DNA of 64,000 nt from Spartobacteria bacterium (GTDB lineage: Bacteria > Verrucomicrobiota > Verrucomicrobiia > Chthoniobacterales > UBA10450): assembly GCA_003169695.1 (NCBI GenBank), contig PNAS01000042.1, forward strand, positions 3,419 through 67,418, in the 5' to 3' direction. How positions within the stretch are numbered: the stretch's first letter is position 1; each line of letters starts with the position of its first letter. The notes beneath the pieces are model-generated. The model had not been told where the DNA came from and made no database searches. It saw only the letters and a program-made list of their open reading frames with translations. Both the position numbers and the translations under genes were made by a program. Below, piece after piece: positions 49,810 through 61,137 of the stretch.

Positions 49810-51704
49810 GTGAATCGCAAGCCGTAGAAGCCAAGCCGTCGTTCTGGCAGACGGTCCGCGTCGGCTGGCGCCCCTATCGCCGGCTTTATTCCTACGTAAA
49901 ACCGTATCGTGTCCGGTTCGTTCTCGGCATCGCTTTGGGTATCGCTTCCGGCCTCATCAGCTCGGCCCTGCCGCTGGTTCTCGCGAAAGTAACCAGCATC
50001 GTCTTCCACGGCGGCGGTCCCACTGATCCCAAGCAATTTGTCGCCAACCCATCAATGCTTAACACGGGCGCGAAAGTTACCAGCTCCATCCTCTGGTGGT
50101 GCCTCGCCATTCCAGCCATCATGAGCGTACGTAGCCTGTTCGCTTACGGAAATGTCTTCTGCATGAGTTGGGTGAGCAACCGCGTCGTCACCGATATCCG
50201 CGACAAGCTCTTCACCAAAATGCTCTACCATTCGATGGATTTTTTTAATCGAATGCACTCGGGCTTCCTGATGTCGCGCATCACCAACGACACGCGCGGC
50301 ATGCAGGCTGCCCTTTCCTCAGTGAGCAGCGATTTGTTCAGGCAACCGGTCACGATTATCAGCGGCATTGGCGTTCTGCTCTACATGGATTGGAAATTCA
50401 CGCTCGTGGCGATGGTCTTGTTTCCGAGCTGTCTCGTGCCGATCGCTTATTATGGAAAGCGCGCGCGCAAAGCCGTGCAGCACGAGCAGGAAGACATGGG
50501 GCAAATGGTCGTGACGATGCAGGAAACGTTCGCCGGCATCCGCGTGATCAAGTCCTTCGCGCGCGAGAAGCACCAGGAGGATCTATTTCGCAACAGCAAC
50601 AGGCTCCAATTCGAAAACATGATGCGCATGACCATGTCGATGGAAGCGGTCGGCCCGCTCGTGGAGATTATCGCCGCATTCGGCGTCGGTTTGACCTTGC
50701 TTTACATTTATTTCGCGAACCTAAGCGCGGCACGTTTCATCGCACTCAACGCCGGCATTGTTCTGCTCTACGAGCCGATCAAAACACTGAGCAAGATGCA
50801 CGTAATCATGCAGCGATCGATCCAGGCGACGACGGAAGTTTTCGCGATCATGGATTCGAAGCGGAGCGTGCAGGACGCGGCGGATGCCAAGGAATTACGG
50901 CACTGCGCTGGATTGATCGAGTTCGACGATCTGACGTTCCGCTACGCCGGCGGCGTCTCCGACGCGGTCACGAATCTGAATCTGCGCATTGAGCCGGGCA
51001 AGAGCTACGCCCTGGTCGGCGCGAGCGGCGCGGGCAAGAGCACCATCCTGTCGCTCATCCTGCGGCTGTATGACCCGACCACGGGTAGCGTGCGGGTCGA
51101 TGGCCAGGATTTGCGAACGCTCACACAAAAATCGTTGCGCGAACAAATCGGTCTCGTCACACAGGAAACATTCTTATTTCACGACACGATTTTCAAAAAC
51201 ATCCAGTTCGGCCATCTCGAAGCGACCGTCGAAGAAGTTTATGCGGCGGCACGCACGGCCTTTGCCCACGATTTCATCATCGCCCAGCCGCAGGGCTACG
51301 AAACGGTCATCGGCGACAAGGGCTGCCTTCTCTCCGGCGGACAACAACAGCGTCTGGCCATCGCGCGCGCACTTTTGAAAAACGCGCCGATCCTGCTGTT
51401 GGATGAAGCGACATCATCGCTCGATTCCGAATCGGAAAAGCAAATCCAGCAAGCGCTCGAAACCCTCGCGGCCGGACGGACGGTGATCGCGATTGCGCAC
51501 CGGCTTTCGACGATTTTGTCGGCCGATCAAATCGTCGTGATGGATCAAGGCCACATCAAAGAAATAGGCACACACTCCGAATTACTCGAGAAATCCGGGT
51601 ATTATCGGCGTCTTTACGACATGCAATTCAATCGGGACGGCGAAGATGCTCTCGCCGAGACGCCAGTGCTAGAAGATGTAGAGGCGCTTGTCCCAAGCGC
51701 CTGA
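49806..51704 (+). CDS. MsbA-type ABC exporter (lipid A/oligosaccharide flippase)
   Basis: A half-transporter with an N-terminal six-helix domain (about 30-340) and a C-terminal ATPase. ATPase motifs: Walker A GASGAGKST, Q-loop TQETFLFHD, signature LLSGGQQQRLAIARAL, Walker B PILLLDEATSSLD, and the H-loop IAIAHRLSTI. The 632 aa fit MsbA, which flips core-lipid A across the inner membrane. It overlaps the GT9 gene by 4 bp, supporting an LPS role. The last residues DVEALVPSA and the stop are encoded by a repeat (TGTAGAGGCGCTTG), so the C-terminal tail has been changed by insertion. Confidence 0.9.
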   Translation: MSESQAVEAKPSFWQTVRVGWRPYRRLYSYVKPYRVRFVLGIALGIASGLISSALPLVLAKVTSIVFHGGGPTDPKQFVANPSMLNTGAKVTSSILWWCLAIPAIMSVRSLFAYGNVFCMSWVSNRVVTDIRDKLFTKMLYHSMDFFNRMHSGFLMSRITNDTRGMQAALSSVSSDLFRQPVTIISGIGVLLYMDWKFTLVAMVLFPSCLVPIAYYGKRARKAVQHEQEDMGQMVVTMQETFAGIRVIKSFAREKHQEDLFRNSNRLQFENMMRMTMSMEAVGPLVEIIAAFGVGLTLLYIYFANLSAARFIALNAGIVLLYEPIKTLSKMHVIMQRSIQATTEVFAIMDSKRSVQDAADAKELRHCAGLIEFDDLTFRYAGGVSDAVTNLNLRIEPGKSYALVGASGAGKSTILSLILRLYDPTTGSVRVDGQDLRTLTQKSLREQIGLVTQETFLFHDTIFKNIQFGHLEATVEEVYAAARTAFAHDFIIAQPQGYETVIGDKGCLLSGGQQQRLAIARALLKNAPILLLDEATSSLDSESEKQIQQALETLAAGRTVIAIAHRLSTILSADQIVVMDQGHIKEIGTHSELLEKSGYYRRLYDMQFNRDGEDALAETPVLEDVEALVPSA

Positions 51705-51748
51705 CCACCAAAAAACAGGCGCTCGCCGCGGCGAGCGCCTCTACTACA
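51677..51748. repeat. Palindromic repeat B, copy 2 (paired)
   Basis: TGTAGAGGCGCTTGTCCCAA is followed about 20 bp on by AGGCGCTCGCCGCGGCGAGC ending CTCTACTACA, i.e. two repeat units in inverted orientation. The first unit is the last part of the msbA-like gene and provides its stop; the second lies in the gap to the DUF1802 gene. Confidence 0.88.
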
Positions 51749-52292
51749 TTGGCGTTGTGAGCGCGCGAAACCTCTCGACCAGCTCCTCGTGCTCTCGATC
51801 TCTCAACACCGGTTCGAATTTCGTCTCTCCCGGACATTCGGACAACGACACCCAAGATCGACAACCTCCGTATCGAGGGGCATCAGGAAAAATCCAGCTC
51901 GGCGCCAAACGAAAAACGCGGACCAGCGCCACGTGCAGACCGGGTCTTTCATCGTACTCGAAGCGCTCCCGCACGACCGGCTCCCGCAAAATGTGCAGCG
52001 GCTCCAAGGCAGCGGCCGCTCTCCACGAGGCAATGCGTGTGGCAGCAATCAGCTTCGCAAAAAAACGAATCTCAATTTCGCTTTCCCGCGCCTTCGAAAT
52101 TTCTGCGCCGCTGTTTCGGACCTTCTCGATCTGTTCGTGAAAGAAGGTCGGGAAAAGAAAGAACTCAGAATGCCGGAAGGCAAACCCCGCACTGCCCTCC
52201 GCAATTCCTCCTTTTCGCAGGATGACGCTCTGTTCCCCGCGACCCATCGCCTCGCAAACGATGGCCCACTCCTTTAAACCGGCGCTTTTCAT
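51744..52292 (-). CDS. DUF1802 family protein
   Basis: A 182-aa protein of the DUF1802 family. The start, LKEWAIVCEAMGRGEQSVILRKGGIAEG, and GFAFRHSEFFLFPTFFHEQ are the signature of the family; the rest (REPVVRERFEYDERPGLHVALVRVFRL) is the second half. Function is unknown; conserved Glu, Arg, Lys and His residues suggest nucleotide or phosphate binding, but this is a guess. It diverges from the PHP gene with a 29-bp gap between the starts, so the promoters must overlap. Confidence 0.85.
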   Translation of the reverse strand: MKSAGLKEWAIVCEAMGRGEQSVILRKGGIAEGSAGFAFRHSEFFLFPTFFHEQIEKVRNSGAEISKARESEIEIRFFAKLIAATRIASWRAAAALEPLHILREPVVRERFEYDERPGLHVALVRVFRLAPSWIFPDAPRYGGCRSWVSLSECPGETKFEPVLRDREHEELVERFRALTTPM

Positions 52293-52321
52293 TTCGAGCG
52301 CTGCAAACTAGCCTCCCCGCA

Positions 52322-53056
52322 ATGCCGTTCAACATCGACCTCCACTCACACACGTTCTTTTCGGGCGACGGCGTGTCGAGCCCAGAGGAGAACATCGCCG
52401 CGGCGCGCGAAAAAGGGCTTCATGGTATTGCGATCACCGACCACAACACCTGCGATGCGGTCGCCTACCTCCTCGAGAAGGGCTTGATGCGTGAAGACGG
52501 CGTGCCAGTCGACAACTTTCTCATCATCCCCGGCGTCGAAGTCACCACGGCGGAGGGACACCTCCTCTGCATCGGCGCGACTCTTCCCTATCTGAAAGGC
52601 AAACCGGCACGCGAAGTCTGCGAGATCATTCACGAACGCGGGGGGCTCGCGATTCCACCGCACCCGTACGATCTATTTCGCGCCGGGATTCGATTTCCTG
52701 TCCTGGAAACGTTGCCGATCGATGCACTGGAAGTGTTCAATGCGGCCACGACGCTGCGCCGTTACAATCATTATGCTTTCAAATACGCGCAGCTGCGCGG
52801 CCTTCCGATGACCGCCTCGAGTGACGCGCACCACGCGGAGGCGATCGGCACGGCCTACACGATCTTGAATACTGACGATTTCTCCGTCCAAGGCATCATC
52901 GCGCAGCTTATCAAGAGTAACGAATTGAACCAAAACTATCTGACACCGCGAGATAGCATGCGCAAAACCTGGAACAACTGGCTCCGGTTGCGTCGTCGCA
53001 AACAGCTCCCTATGTCGACGGCGAAATTCGAAAACGGCGACGAAAAGCCAGGGTAG
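52322..53056 (+). CDS. PHP-domain phosphoesterase
   Basis: A 244-aa PHP metal-dependent phosphoesterase. Motifs: DLHSHTFFSGDG, AITDHNTCDA, PGVEVTTAEGHLL, GGLAIPPHPYDLFR, LEVFNAATTL and TASSDAHHAEAIG. The short, stand-alone PHP type resembles YciV/RNase AM and trehalose-phosphate-like phosphatases; the substrate is not deducible. The C-terminal Arg/Lys-rich tail (WLRLRRRKQLP) is unusual and may be a DNA- or membrane-binding tail. Its start is 29 bp from the DUF1802 start; the SSP411-type gene converges with it 100 bp downstream. Confidence 0.85.
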   Translation: MPFNIDLHSHTFFSGDGVSSPEENIAAAREKGLHGIAITDHNTCDAVAYLLEKGLMREDGVPVDNFLIIPGVEVTTAEGHLLCIGATLPYLKGKPAREVCEIIHERGGLAIPPHPYDLFRAGIRFPVLETLPIDALEVFNAATTLRRYNHYAFKYAQLRGLPMTASSDAHHAEAIGTAYTILNTDDFSVQGIIAQLIKSNELNQNYLTPRDSMRKTWNNWLRLRRRKQLPMSTAKFENGDEKPG

Positions 53057-53156
53057 CTTCCTGTTGGGATCGAGCGCTTCGCCTCTCGATGTCAAACTGG
53101 CAGCGAAGCGGCATTATGAAACTCGCGCTATCCGCCTCTTCTTTCCGCGCCTCACC

Positions 53157-55388
<2,232 letters not shown>

Positions 55389-55468
55389 CCGGTCAACGTA
55401 TCGTTTTGCTCGCCAAAGCCAAGGTGGGGGTTCTTGTAAACGCCCGGCTGCTTCTCTAATACAGATCG

Positions 55469-56212
55469 ATGAGCCTGGATAATACGCATCTGATTCTGCT
55501 CCTCGCCGGGGTCACGATCGTTGCTTTCCTTTACTCGTCGGTCGGCCATGCCGGCGCTTCCGGTTACATCGCAGTAATGACACTGTGCGGCCTCTCCGCG
55601 AATTTCATCAGGCCAACGGCCCTCGTCCTCAACATTCTGGTCGCGTGCATTGGCGCGTTTCAATTCTGGCGGGCCGGATATTTTTCGTGGCGGCTCTTCT
55701 GGCCGTTCGCGCTGCTTTCTGTTCCCGCGGCTTATCTCGGAGGTTACCTGCCTCTGCCGGTTGCCATTCTCAAAACGCTGATTGGCGCGGTGCTCCTGTT
55801 TTCGGCCGCGCGTTTGTTTTTTCGTCAGGGCGATCCACCAGACGCCACGCCACCGCCAGTCCCGGCCTCGATCGGGATGGGAGCAGGCATCGGGTTCCTC
55901 TCCGGTCTGACGGGAACAGGAGGCGGCATTTTCCTGACACCGCTGCTCCTGTTTTGCCGCTGGGCATCGATTCGCAAGGCGGCGGCGGTCTCAGCCTTGT
56001 TTATCCTGGTCAATTCGGTCGCAGGTCTGGTGGGTTATGTGGCCAGCGGCCGGCCGGTTCCAACCTTCGCGTGGATACTCGCGGTTGCGGCGGTGATCGC
56101 AGGAACGCTTGGTTCGCAACTGGGAAGCCGGCATTTTCCGGTGCGGACGATTTCCGTAATCCTCGCGACGGTACTCGTTCTCGCAGGCTGCAAATTGATT
56201 TTTACGAGCTGA
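55469..56212 (+). CDS. TauE/SafE-type sulfite/anion permease
   Basis: A 247-aa integral membrane protein of the TauE/SafE/TSUP family. It has about eight hydrophobic segments, the family's inverted-repeat motifs in [12 protein letters not shown] (first half) and [17 protein letters not shown] (second half), and [19 protein letters not shown]. Members export sulfite, sulfoacetate, or organosulfur and organic anions; the substrate here is unknown. The start is ATG 55469. It is divergent from the SSP411-type gene (80-bp gap between starts). Confidence 0.88.
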   Translation: MSLDNTHLILLLAGVTIVAFLYSSVGHAGASGYIAVMTLCGLSANFIRPTALVLNILVACIGAFQFWRAGYFSWRLFWPFALLSVPAAYLGGYLPLPVAILKTLIGAVLLFSAARLFFRQGDPPDATPPPVPASIGMGAGIGFLSGLTGTGGGIFLTPLLLFCRWASIRKAAAVSALFILVNSVAGLVGYVASGRPVPTFAWILAVAAVIAGTLGSQLGSRHFPVRTISVILATVLVLAGCKLIFTS

Positions 56213-56271
56213 CGGACGAACTCTGCGAGCATGGAGCGGAGGCGTTGGGGGATCGGCTAATCCGCCGCGCG

Positions 56272-56338
56272 ATGTCTATTCCACGCGGCTTCGCCGCCAC
56301 TTCTTGGCATCGCGCGGCGGAGCACGCGATCCACCCCT
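56272..56338. repeat. CGCGATCCACC-type repeat after the TauE gene
   Basis: The segment with GGCTTCGCCGCC and GCGCGGCGGAGCACGCGATC followed by CACC resembles the end of the inverted element at 61812-61922 (GCGCGATCCACC). It lies in the 157-bp gap between the convergent TauE and DUF309 genes. Confidence 0.6.
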
Positions 56339-56369
56339 ATTGAAGTGGTCTGCCTAATTTTTGCCCGTA

Positions 56370-56849
56370 CTATTTCAAGAGCGACAGATGCGGGGCGGCT
56401 TCCGGCGACCATGGGTTGGTCTGATGATCGGACTCCACAATCACCCGCGCATGGCGACGGAGCATTTCCCGGAATGTCGCCAGATCGAACGCGTGCCGCT
56501 CCACACCCAACGGCTCCAGATTCCTTTCCGCCAGGCGGAACAACCGAACGGCCGGAGCCAGACGACGTCCATGCTTGGGATGGGTCGGATGTTCGAATTG
56601 CTTTTGCAAATGGACGAAAGCGCCGGCGGCCTGGATCAAGCCTTTGAAATATTGCGCATCGTCGGAGGTCGCGGTCCGCTGGAGCCAGACTTGCTCGAGA
56701 ACATCGTGCGCTTCGTAGTATCGCTGCTCGTTCCAGCAATGAAAAAATGCGCGGTAATACGGATGGTCGGCGATCGCGTTGCTACCGGCCTTTGCCTCGC
56801 GGCCTTCCAGCGCTTCGACGAATTGGGAAATTCTCTCGCCTTTGCTCAT
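56370..56849 (-). CDS. DUF309 family protein
   Basis: A 159-aa protein of the DUF309 family. The conserved block is YYRAFFHCWNEQRYYEAHDVLEQVWLQ, followed by AQYFKGLIQAAGAFVHLQ, which form the helical core (EAHDVLE...KGLIQ). Function is unknown; the family is widespread and some members have structures of helical bundles. ATG 56849 (MSKGERISQF) is chosen; the track's GTG at 56927 adds 26 basic residues not typical of the family. It is divergent from the first CNNM gene. Confidence 0.85.
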   Translation of the reverse strand: MSKGERISQFVEALEGREAKAGSNAIADHPYYRAFFHCWNEQRYYEAHDVLEQVWLQRTATSDDAQYFKGLIQAAGAFVHLQKQFEHPTHPKHGRRLAPAVRLFRLAERNLEPLGVERHAFDLATFREMLRRHARVIVESDHQTNPWSPEAAPHLSLLK

Positions 56850-56947
56850 GGAGGCCGTAACTTGGTGGTGCCTGCGATGATGGGCAAACGAGTACGCTTT
56901 AGTCTTCGGGAGGGCGAACGGTTGCACGACCGCCGCCGCAGCGAAAA

Positions 56948-58240
56948 ATGACGCTGGCGGCTCTTACCACTCTCCTCTTTGCCATCGCGATCCTGATCTT
57001 CTGGTCGGGCCTTTTCTCCGGACTCGAGACCGCGCTCTTCTCCCTCAAGCCCCATCAGCTCCGGCGGCTCGAGGAAAAGCATCCGTCGCTCAAACAGTTC
57101 ATCCAGGTCTTTCGCGAAAATCCGAGGCGCGTACTCAACGTTCTCCTCCTCGGCGATGCGCTCGTGAACGTTCCGCTTGTCGTCCTCTGTCTCTTCTTGC
57201 TCTGGGAAGGCCCGCTCGCGGCGCGCATCCCGCAGTGGGTCGCAGCCACGGTGATCTTCGCGATCGTCGTTTTGCTTTGCGATCTGATTCCGAAACTGCT
57301 CGCGCTCTCTGCTCCCTATCGGCTTTCCGCGCTTGGTGTTTTCACCCTCAAGGCATTGATGCCTCTGCTCGACCGGGTCGGGCATCTGCTCGAGCAGGTC
57401 AGCACCGGCATCGTCAATCGCCTCACGCCGCTTCATCTGCAAAAGCGGGCGCGCTTGAGTGACGAAGAACTCGAGACGCTCGTCGAGATGGGCGAAGAGC
57501 AAGGCACACTGCAGGAAGCGGAAGGCGAAATGATCCAGGAGATCATCAAGCTGGGAGACAAGACGGCAAAGGATTGCATGACGCCCCGAGTGGATACGTT
57601 CACGCTCCCGGATGACCTGACGAATGAAGAAGCGATCGCGCAGCTAAAGCAAAGGCGCCATCGACGCGTCCCTGTATATGTAGAGACGCCCGACCAGATC
57701 GTGGGTGTGCTGGACGTGAAGCTTTTTCTCCTGGCACCCACTGAGCACTACACGGAGGCATTGATCGCGCCGTCCTTCGTCCCGGAGACGATGAAAGCGA
57801 TGGACTTGCTCCGCGGTTTTTTAACGCGCCCACAGGGCCTCGCGATCGTCGTCGATGAGTTCGGTGGAACGGAAGGCATCGTCACGCTTTCCGACATCAC
57901 CGAGGAAATTATGAGCGACGCGGCGCCGTTGGGAGATGCCGATCTCTACATCGAACCGATGGAGAACGGGCGATTTCTCGTGAATGGAAATGCCCGTCTC
58001 GATGATCTGAGCGAGCACCTCGGATTCGAACTGGAGGCCGAAGGAATCGATACGATCGGCGGCTTCGTTTTTAACCGGCTCGGCTACCTGCCTCCTTCGG
58101 GCACGCGGTTCGAAATGCCACGCCTCGCGATCACGATTCGGCGCACCGGTCGAAAGCGCATCGAGGAAATTCTGTTGGAAAAAACCTCCTGCTTTTCGGA
58201 CGGCGACGAAAGAACCGATAACGGCGCTATGGAATCATGA
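56948..58240 (+). CDS. CNNM/CorC-type membrane protein (DUF21-CBS-CorC_HlyC)
   Basis: 430 aa with the layout DUF21 membrane domain (about 1-170, with ILIFWSGLFSGLETALFSLKPHQL), a pair of CBS domains (about 185-325, e.g. MTPRVDTFTLPDDLTNEEAI), and a C-terminal CorC_HlyC domain (about 340-420, FLVNGNARLDDLSEHLGFE). Such proteins (YrkA, MpfA, TlyC) act in Mg2+/Co2+ efflux or ion homeostasis; earlier annotations as hemolysin are misleading. Its stop overlaps the next CNNM gene by 4 bp (ATGA), so both are co-translated. Confidence 0.9.
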   Translation: MTLAALTTLLFAIAILIFWSGLFSGLETALFSLKPHQLRRLEEKHPSLKQFIQVFRENPRRVLNVLLLGDALVNVPLVVLCLFLLWEGPLAARIPQWVAATVIFAIVVLLCDLIPKLLALSAPYRLSALGVFTLKALMPLLDRVGHLLEQVSTGIVNRLTPLHLQKRARLSDEELETLVEMGEEQGTLQEAEGEMIQEIIKLGDKTAKDCMTPRVDTFTLPDDLTNEEAIAQLKQRRHRRVPVYVETPDQIVGVLDVKLFLLAPTEHYTEALIAPSFVPETMKAMDLLRGFLTRPQGLAIVVDEFGGTEGIVTLSDITEEIMSDAAPLGDADLYIEPMENGRFLVNGNARLDDLSEHLGFELEAEGIDTIGGFVFNRLGYLPPSGTRFEMPRLAITIRRTGRKRIEEILLEKTSCFSDGDERTDNGAMES

Positions 58241-59193
58241 TCTACGGTTTCCTCATTCTTTGTTTGTGGACGGTCTCGTTTTTTTTCGCAGGAATCGAGG
58301 CCGGGCTGCTCTCGATCGACCCGGTGCGGCTCCGCCATCACGTCAAGCAAAGGAAACCGTCCGCCTTGCGTCTGGGACGGCTCATGAGACGGCCGGAACG
58401 ATTGCTGATCACCGTCCTGCTCGTCACAAATATGGCCGACATTCTCGGATTGCTCTTGCTCACCAAACTGCTCGTTGCGTCATTCGGATACGCAGGATTT
58501 CTCGCCTCGATCCTGATCGCGCTCCCGATTTATCTTCTCGTGCTCGCAGTCCTCCCAAAGTCCCTTTTCCGGCGATTTCCCTTTCGCGCCCTGGCGGCCC
58601 TGGCTGGCGTGCTCGATTTTGTGTCGATTGCTCTTTGGCCGGTCCTGGAAATCGGTGAGCGGCTTGGGCGCCTCCTCATTCCGCGCCGCGGCAGCGAGGG
58701 TGCTCGTCTTTTTGTCGCGCGCGAAGAGTTGAAGCAGATCGCCGTGCAAAGCGAGCGCGAAGGCTCGCTCACTTCGACCGAGCGCGCCATGATCCACAAC
58801 GTCGTCGACTTTCGGAACGTCAAGGCGTCCGACGTGATGGTGCCGCTCGGAAAAGCAACGTCTATTCGACCGGATACTCCGATCGATGAAATCTTGGAGC
58901 TCACTGCGGCGACCGGCATCGATCGGCTGCCGGTAATTTCGCCCGAAGGACAGGCCGTCGGAATCGTGAATGTTCTCGATATCCTGCTCGACCAAACGCG
59001 GCGCGAATCTCTCGCCAGTTACACGCGGCGAATCGTCACCGCGAATGACAACGAGCCTGCCTATCGCATCATTCAGCGACTCCGCGCGGCGCGTCTTGGC
59101 TTGGCCGCCGTCATCGATTCACAGAGAAGATTAATCGGCATCGTCACCGGCGAAGACATCATCAAGCGCCTGATGCAGATCGGCGCGCTCTAA
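58237..59193 (+). CDS. Second CNNM-type protein (DUF21-CBS, no CorC domain)
   Basis: 318 aa: a DUF21 membrane domain (about 1-165, with FFFAGIEAGLLSIDPVRLRHH) and two CBS domains (KASDVMVPLGKATSIRPDTPI and AVIDSQRRLIGIVTGEDIIK), but lacking the C-terminal CorC_HlyC module. It is probably the partner of the preceding protein in a heterodimer, in the manner of paired CNNM genes. The ATG overlaps the previous stop (ATGA). Its last 32 bp overlap the convergent GH15 gene. Confidence 0.88.
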   Translation: MIYGFLILCLWTVSFFFAGIEAGLLSIDPVRLRHHVKQRKPSALRLGRLMRRPERLLITVLLVTNMADILGLLLLTKLLVASFGYAGFLASILIALPIYLLVLAVLPKSLFRRFPFRALAALAGVLDFVSIALWPVLEIGERLGRLLIPRRGSEGARLFVAREELKQIAVQSEREGSLTSTERAMIHNVVDFRNVKASDVMVPLGKATSIRPDTPIDEILELTAATGIDRLPVISPEGQAVGIVNVLDILLDQTRRESLASYTRRIVTANDNEPAYRIIQRLRAARLGLAAVIDSQRRLIGIVTGEDIIKRLMQIGAL

Positions 59194-60985
59194 GAGGCGT
59201 CGTTGCGATGGGCGGCGGCCCAGCGTTCGGACTCAATCGTCGCGCCGTGTTCACAAGCGCGACATGCGAAAACGCCTGCGGAAAATTTCCGAGCTGCCGC
59301 TTGGCGCGCGGATCGTACTCTTCCGAGAGCAGGCCGAGGTCGTTGCGTAAATCGAGAAGGCGCTCAAACATTTCCCTGGCCTCTCCTGTTCGGCCAATGA
59401 GGTGCAAACAATCAACGAGCCAGAACGAGCACGGCAAGAAGACGCCTTCCGATCCGGGCAAGCCATCGACATTTTCTTTCTCTGTGCGATAACGATGGAT
59501 CAAGCCGTCTTGCATGAGCTCGCGCTGGATCGCTTCGACCGTGCTAATGACCCGCTCATCGCTTGGCGGAAGGAAACCGGCGAGCGGCATCATGAGCAGG
59601 CTCGCATCGAGTTGTTCCGATCCGTAGATTTGCGTGAACGCTTTCTTCTTCGCGTTATAACCCAGGTCGCAGACTTGCCGGTGGATTTGGTCACGAATTT
59701 TTCGCCAGCGGTCCACGTGTTCCGGCGCGGCGCAGTCACAATGCTCCACCAGCTTCACCGCTCGATCGAACGCCAACCACGCCATTATCTTCGAATGCGT
59801 GAATTGCTGCGGCCCTCCCCGCACTTCCCAGATCCCTTCGTCCGGTTCCTCCCACTTTGATTCCAGAAAATCCATGAGCCCCACCTGCATTCGCCAATCC
59901 GGTTCACTCGTCGTGATACCCGCCCGATGTGCGACATACATCACGGCCATGACTTCGCCGTAAACATCGAGCTGAAACTGATTCGACGCGGCATTTCCGA
60001 CTCGCACCGGCCCTGAGTTCTCGTAACCTGGAAGCCAGCCGATCTCGTATTCATTGAGCCGGCGCTCCCCGTGTACGCCGTACATGATCTGCATTTGCGC
60101 TGCGCTTCCTGCGATCGCGCGCAGCAGCCATTCGCGCCAGGCGCGCGCCTCATCGAGGTAGCCCGCGTTCATAAACGCATAAAGCGTGAAGGTCGCATCG
60201 CGCAGCCAGCAATACCGGTAATCCCAGTTCCGCACCCCACCAATTTTTTCTGGCAACGAAGTCGTCGCCGCTGCGACAATGCCGCCCGTCGGCGCGTAGG
60301 TGAGCCCCTTCAGCGTGATAAGCGAACGCGTCACAGCATCGCGCCACGGGCCCTGATCAAGACATCGCTTCGACCACGACGTCCAATAATCTTCCGTCTG
60401 TTGCAGGGCATGGTCCGGATGAATTGCGCGCGGCGGTTCGTTATGGGAGGCAAACCAGGTCAGCACAAACGGGACGCGATCGCCTTGCGCTACGGTGAAT
60501 TCGGCCACTGTCGTTAGGTCTTCACCGCGCGTCTCGATAGGCGTGCGCAGAATAAGCGCATCGGGTCCGGCGATCGCTTCGAGTCCGCCGTGTTCTTTGC
60601 GCACCCAAGGAATGATGTGGCCGTAATCGAAGCGGATGATCAGATCCATTTTCATCCGCACATTGCCGCGCAGACCCTCGATGATTCGGACGATGTCCGG
60701 ATTTTTCCCACGAGGCGGCATGAAATCGATCAGGCGAACGGCGCCGTCCGCCGTTTCGATTTCCGTTTCAAGGATCAGCGTGTCACCGCGATAACGCCGG
60801 CGCGTCGCCTTGATCTCTCCATCTGGCGTGAATTTCCACCGGCCATTTTTTCGGTCGCCCAATAGCGCCGCAAAACAGGCGCCCGAATCAAAGCGCGGAA
60901 AGCAGAGCCAATCGACAGATCCGTCGCGGCTGACAAGCGCGCCCGTCTGCGTGTCGCTCAGAAATGCGTAATCCTCGATTTTCAT
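59162..60985 (-). CDS. GH15 glucoamylase/trehalase-like hydrolase
   Basis: Glycoside hydrolase family 15, 607 aa. It lacks a signal peptide and starts with the family's MKIEDYAFLSDTQTGALVSRDGSVDWLCFPRFDSGACFA. The (alpha/alpha)6 barrel has the block NWDYRYCWLRDATFTLYAFMNAGYLDEA and the general-base region SEEYDPRAKRQLGNFPQAFSHVALVNTA with the glutamate. Intracellular GH15 proteins of this type act on trehalose, maltose or short alpha-glucans; the substrate cannot be chosen. The start ATG is adjacent to the palindrome G; the 3' end overlaps the CNNM gene by 32 bp. Confidence 0.9.
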   Translation of the reverse strand: MKIEDYAFLSDTQTGALVSRDGSVDWLCFPRFDSGACFAALLGDRKNGRWKFTPDGEIKATRRRYRGDTLILETEIETADGAVRLIDFMPPRGKNPDIVRIIEGLRGNVRMKMDLIIRFDYGHIIPWVRKEHGGLEAIAGPDALILRTPIETRGEDLTTVAEFTVAQGDRVPFVLTWFASHNEPPRAIHPDHALQQTEDYWTSWSKRCLDQGPWRDAVTRSLITLKGLTYAPTGGIVAAATTSLPEKIGGVRNWDYRYCWLRDATFTLYAFMNAGYLDEARAWREWLLRAIAGSAAQMQIMYGVHGERRLNEYEIGWLPGYENSGPVRVGNAASNQFQLDVYGEVMAVMYVAHRAGITTSEPDWRMQVGLMDFLESKWEEPDEGIWEVRGGPQQFTHSKIMAWLAFDRAVKLVEHCDCAAPEHVDRWRKIRDQIHRQVCDLGYNAKKKAFTQIYGSEQLDASLLMMPLAGFLPPSDERVISTVEAIQRELMQDGLIHRYRTEKENVDGLPGSEGVFLPCSFWLVDCLHLIGRTGEAREMFERLLDLRNDLGLLSEEYDPRAKRQLGNFPQAFSHVALVNTARRLSPNAGPPPIATTPLRARRSASGA

Positions 60986-61082
60986 CAGGTAGGGATGCCT
61001 TTCCGATGCGTCCGACTTTGATCCTCGTAGCGCGCGGCAGAACAGACAAGTCGGACGTCTCGGAGAGCCGTCCCTACCTGAT
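60984..61082. repeat. Long imperfect palindrome G between GH15 and the cyclase
   Basis: ATCAGGTAGGGATGCC... on one side and ...CCGTCCCTACCTGAT on the other, with inner arms GTCCGACTT and AAGTCGGAC. It spans 99 bp and fills the whole space between the divergent genes. Confidence 0.88.
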
Positions 61083-61137
61083 TACGCTGTCTCGTGCGAA
61101 CTCGCCAGAGTCCGTTCCCAATGCGACGCTTCCGGAC

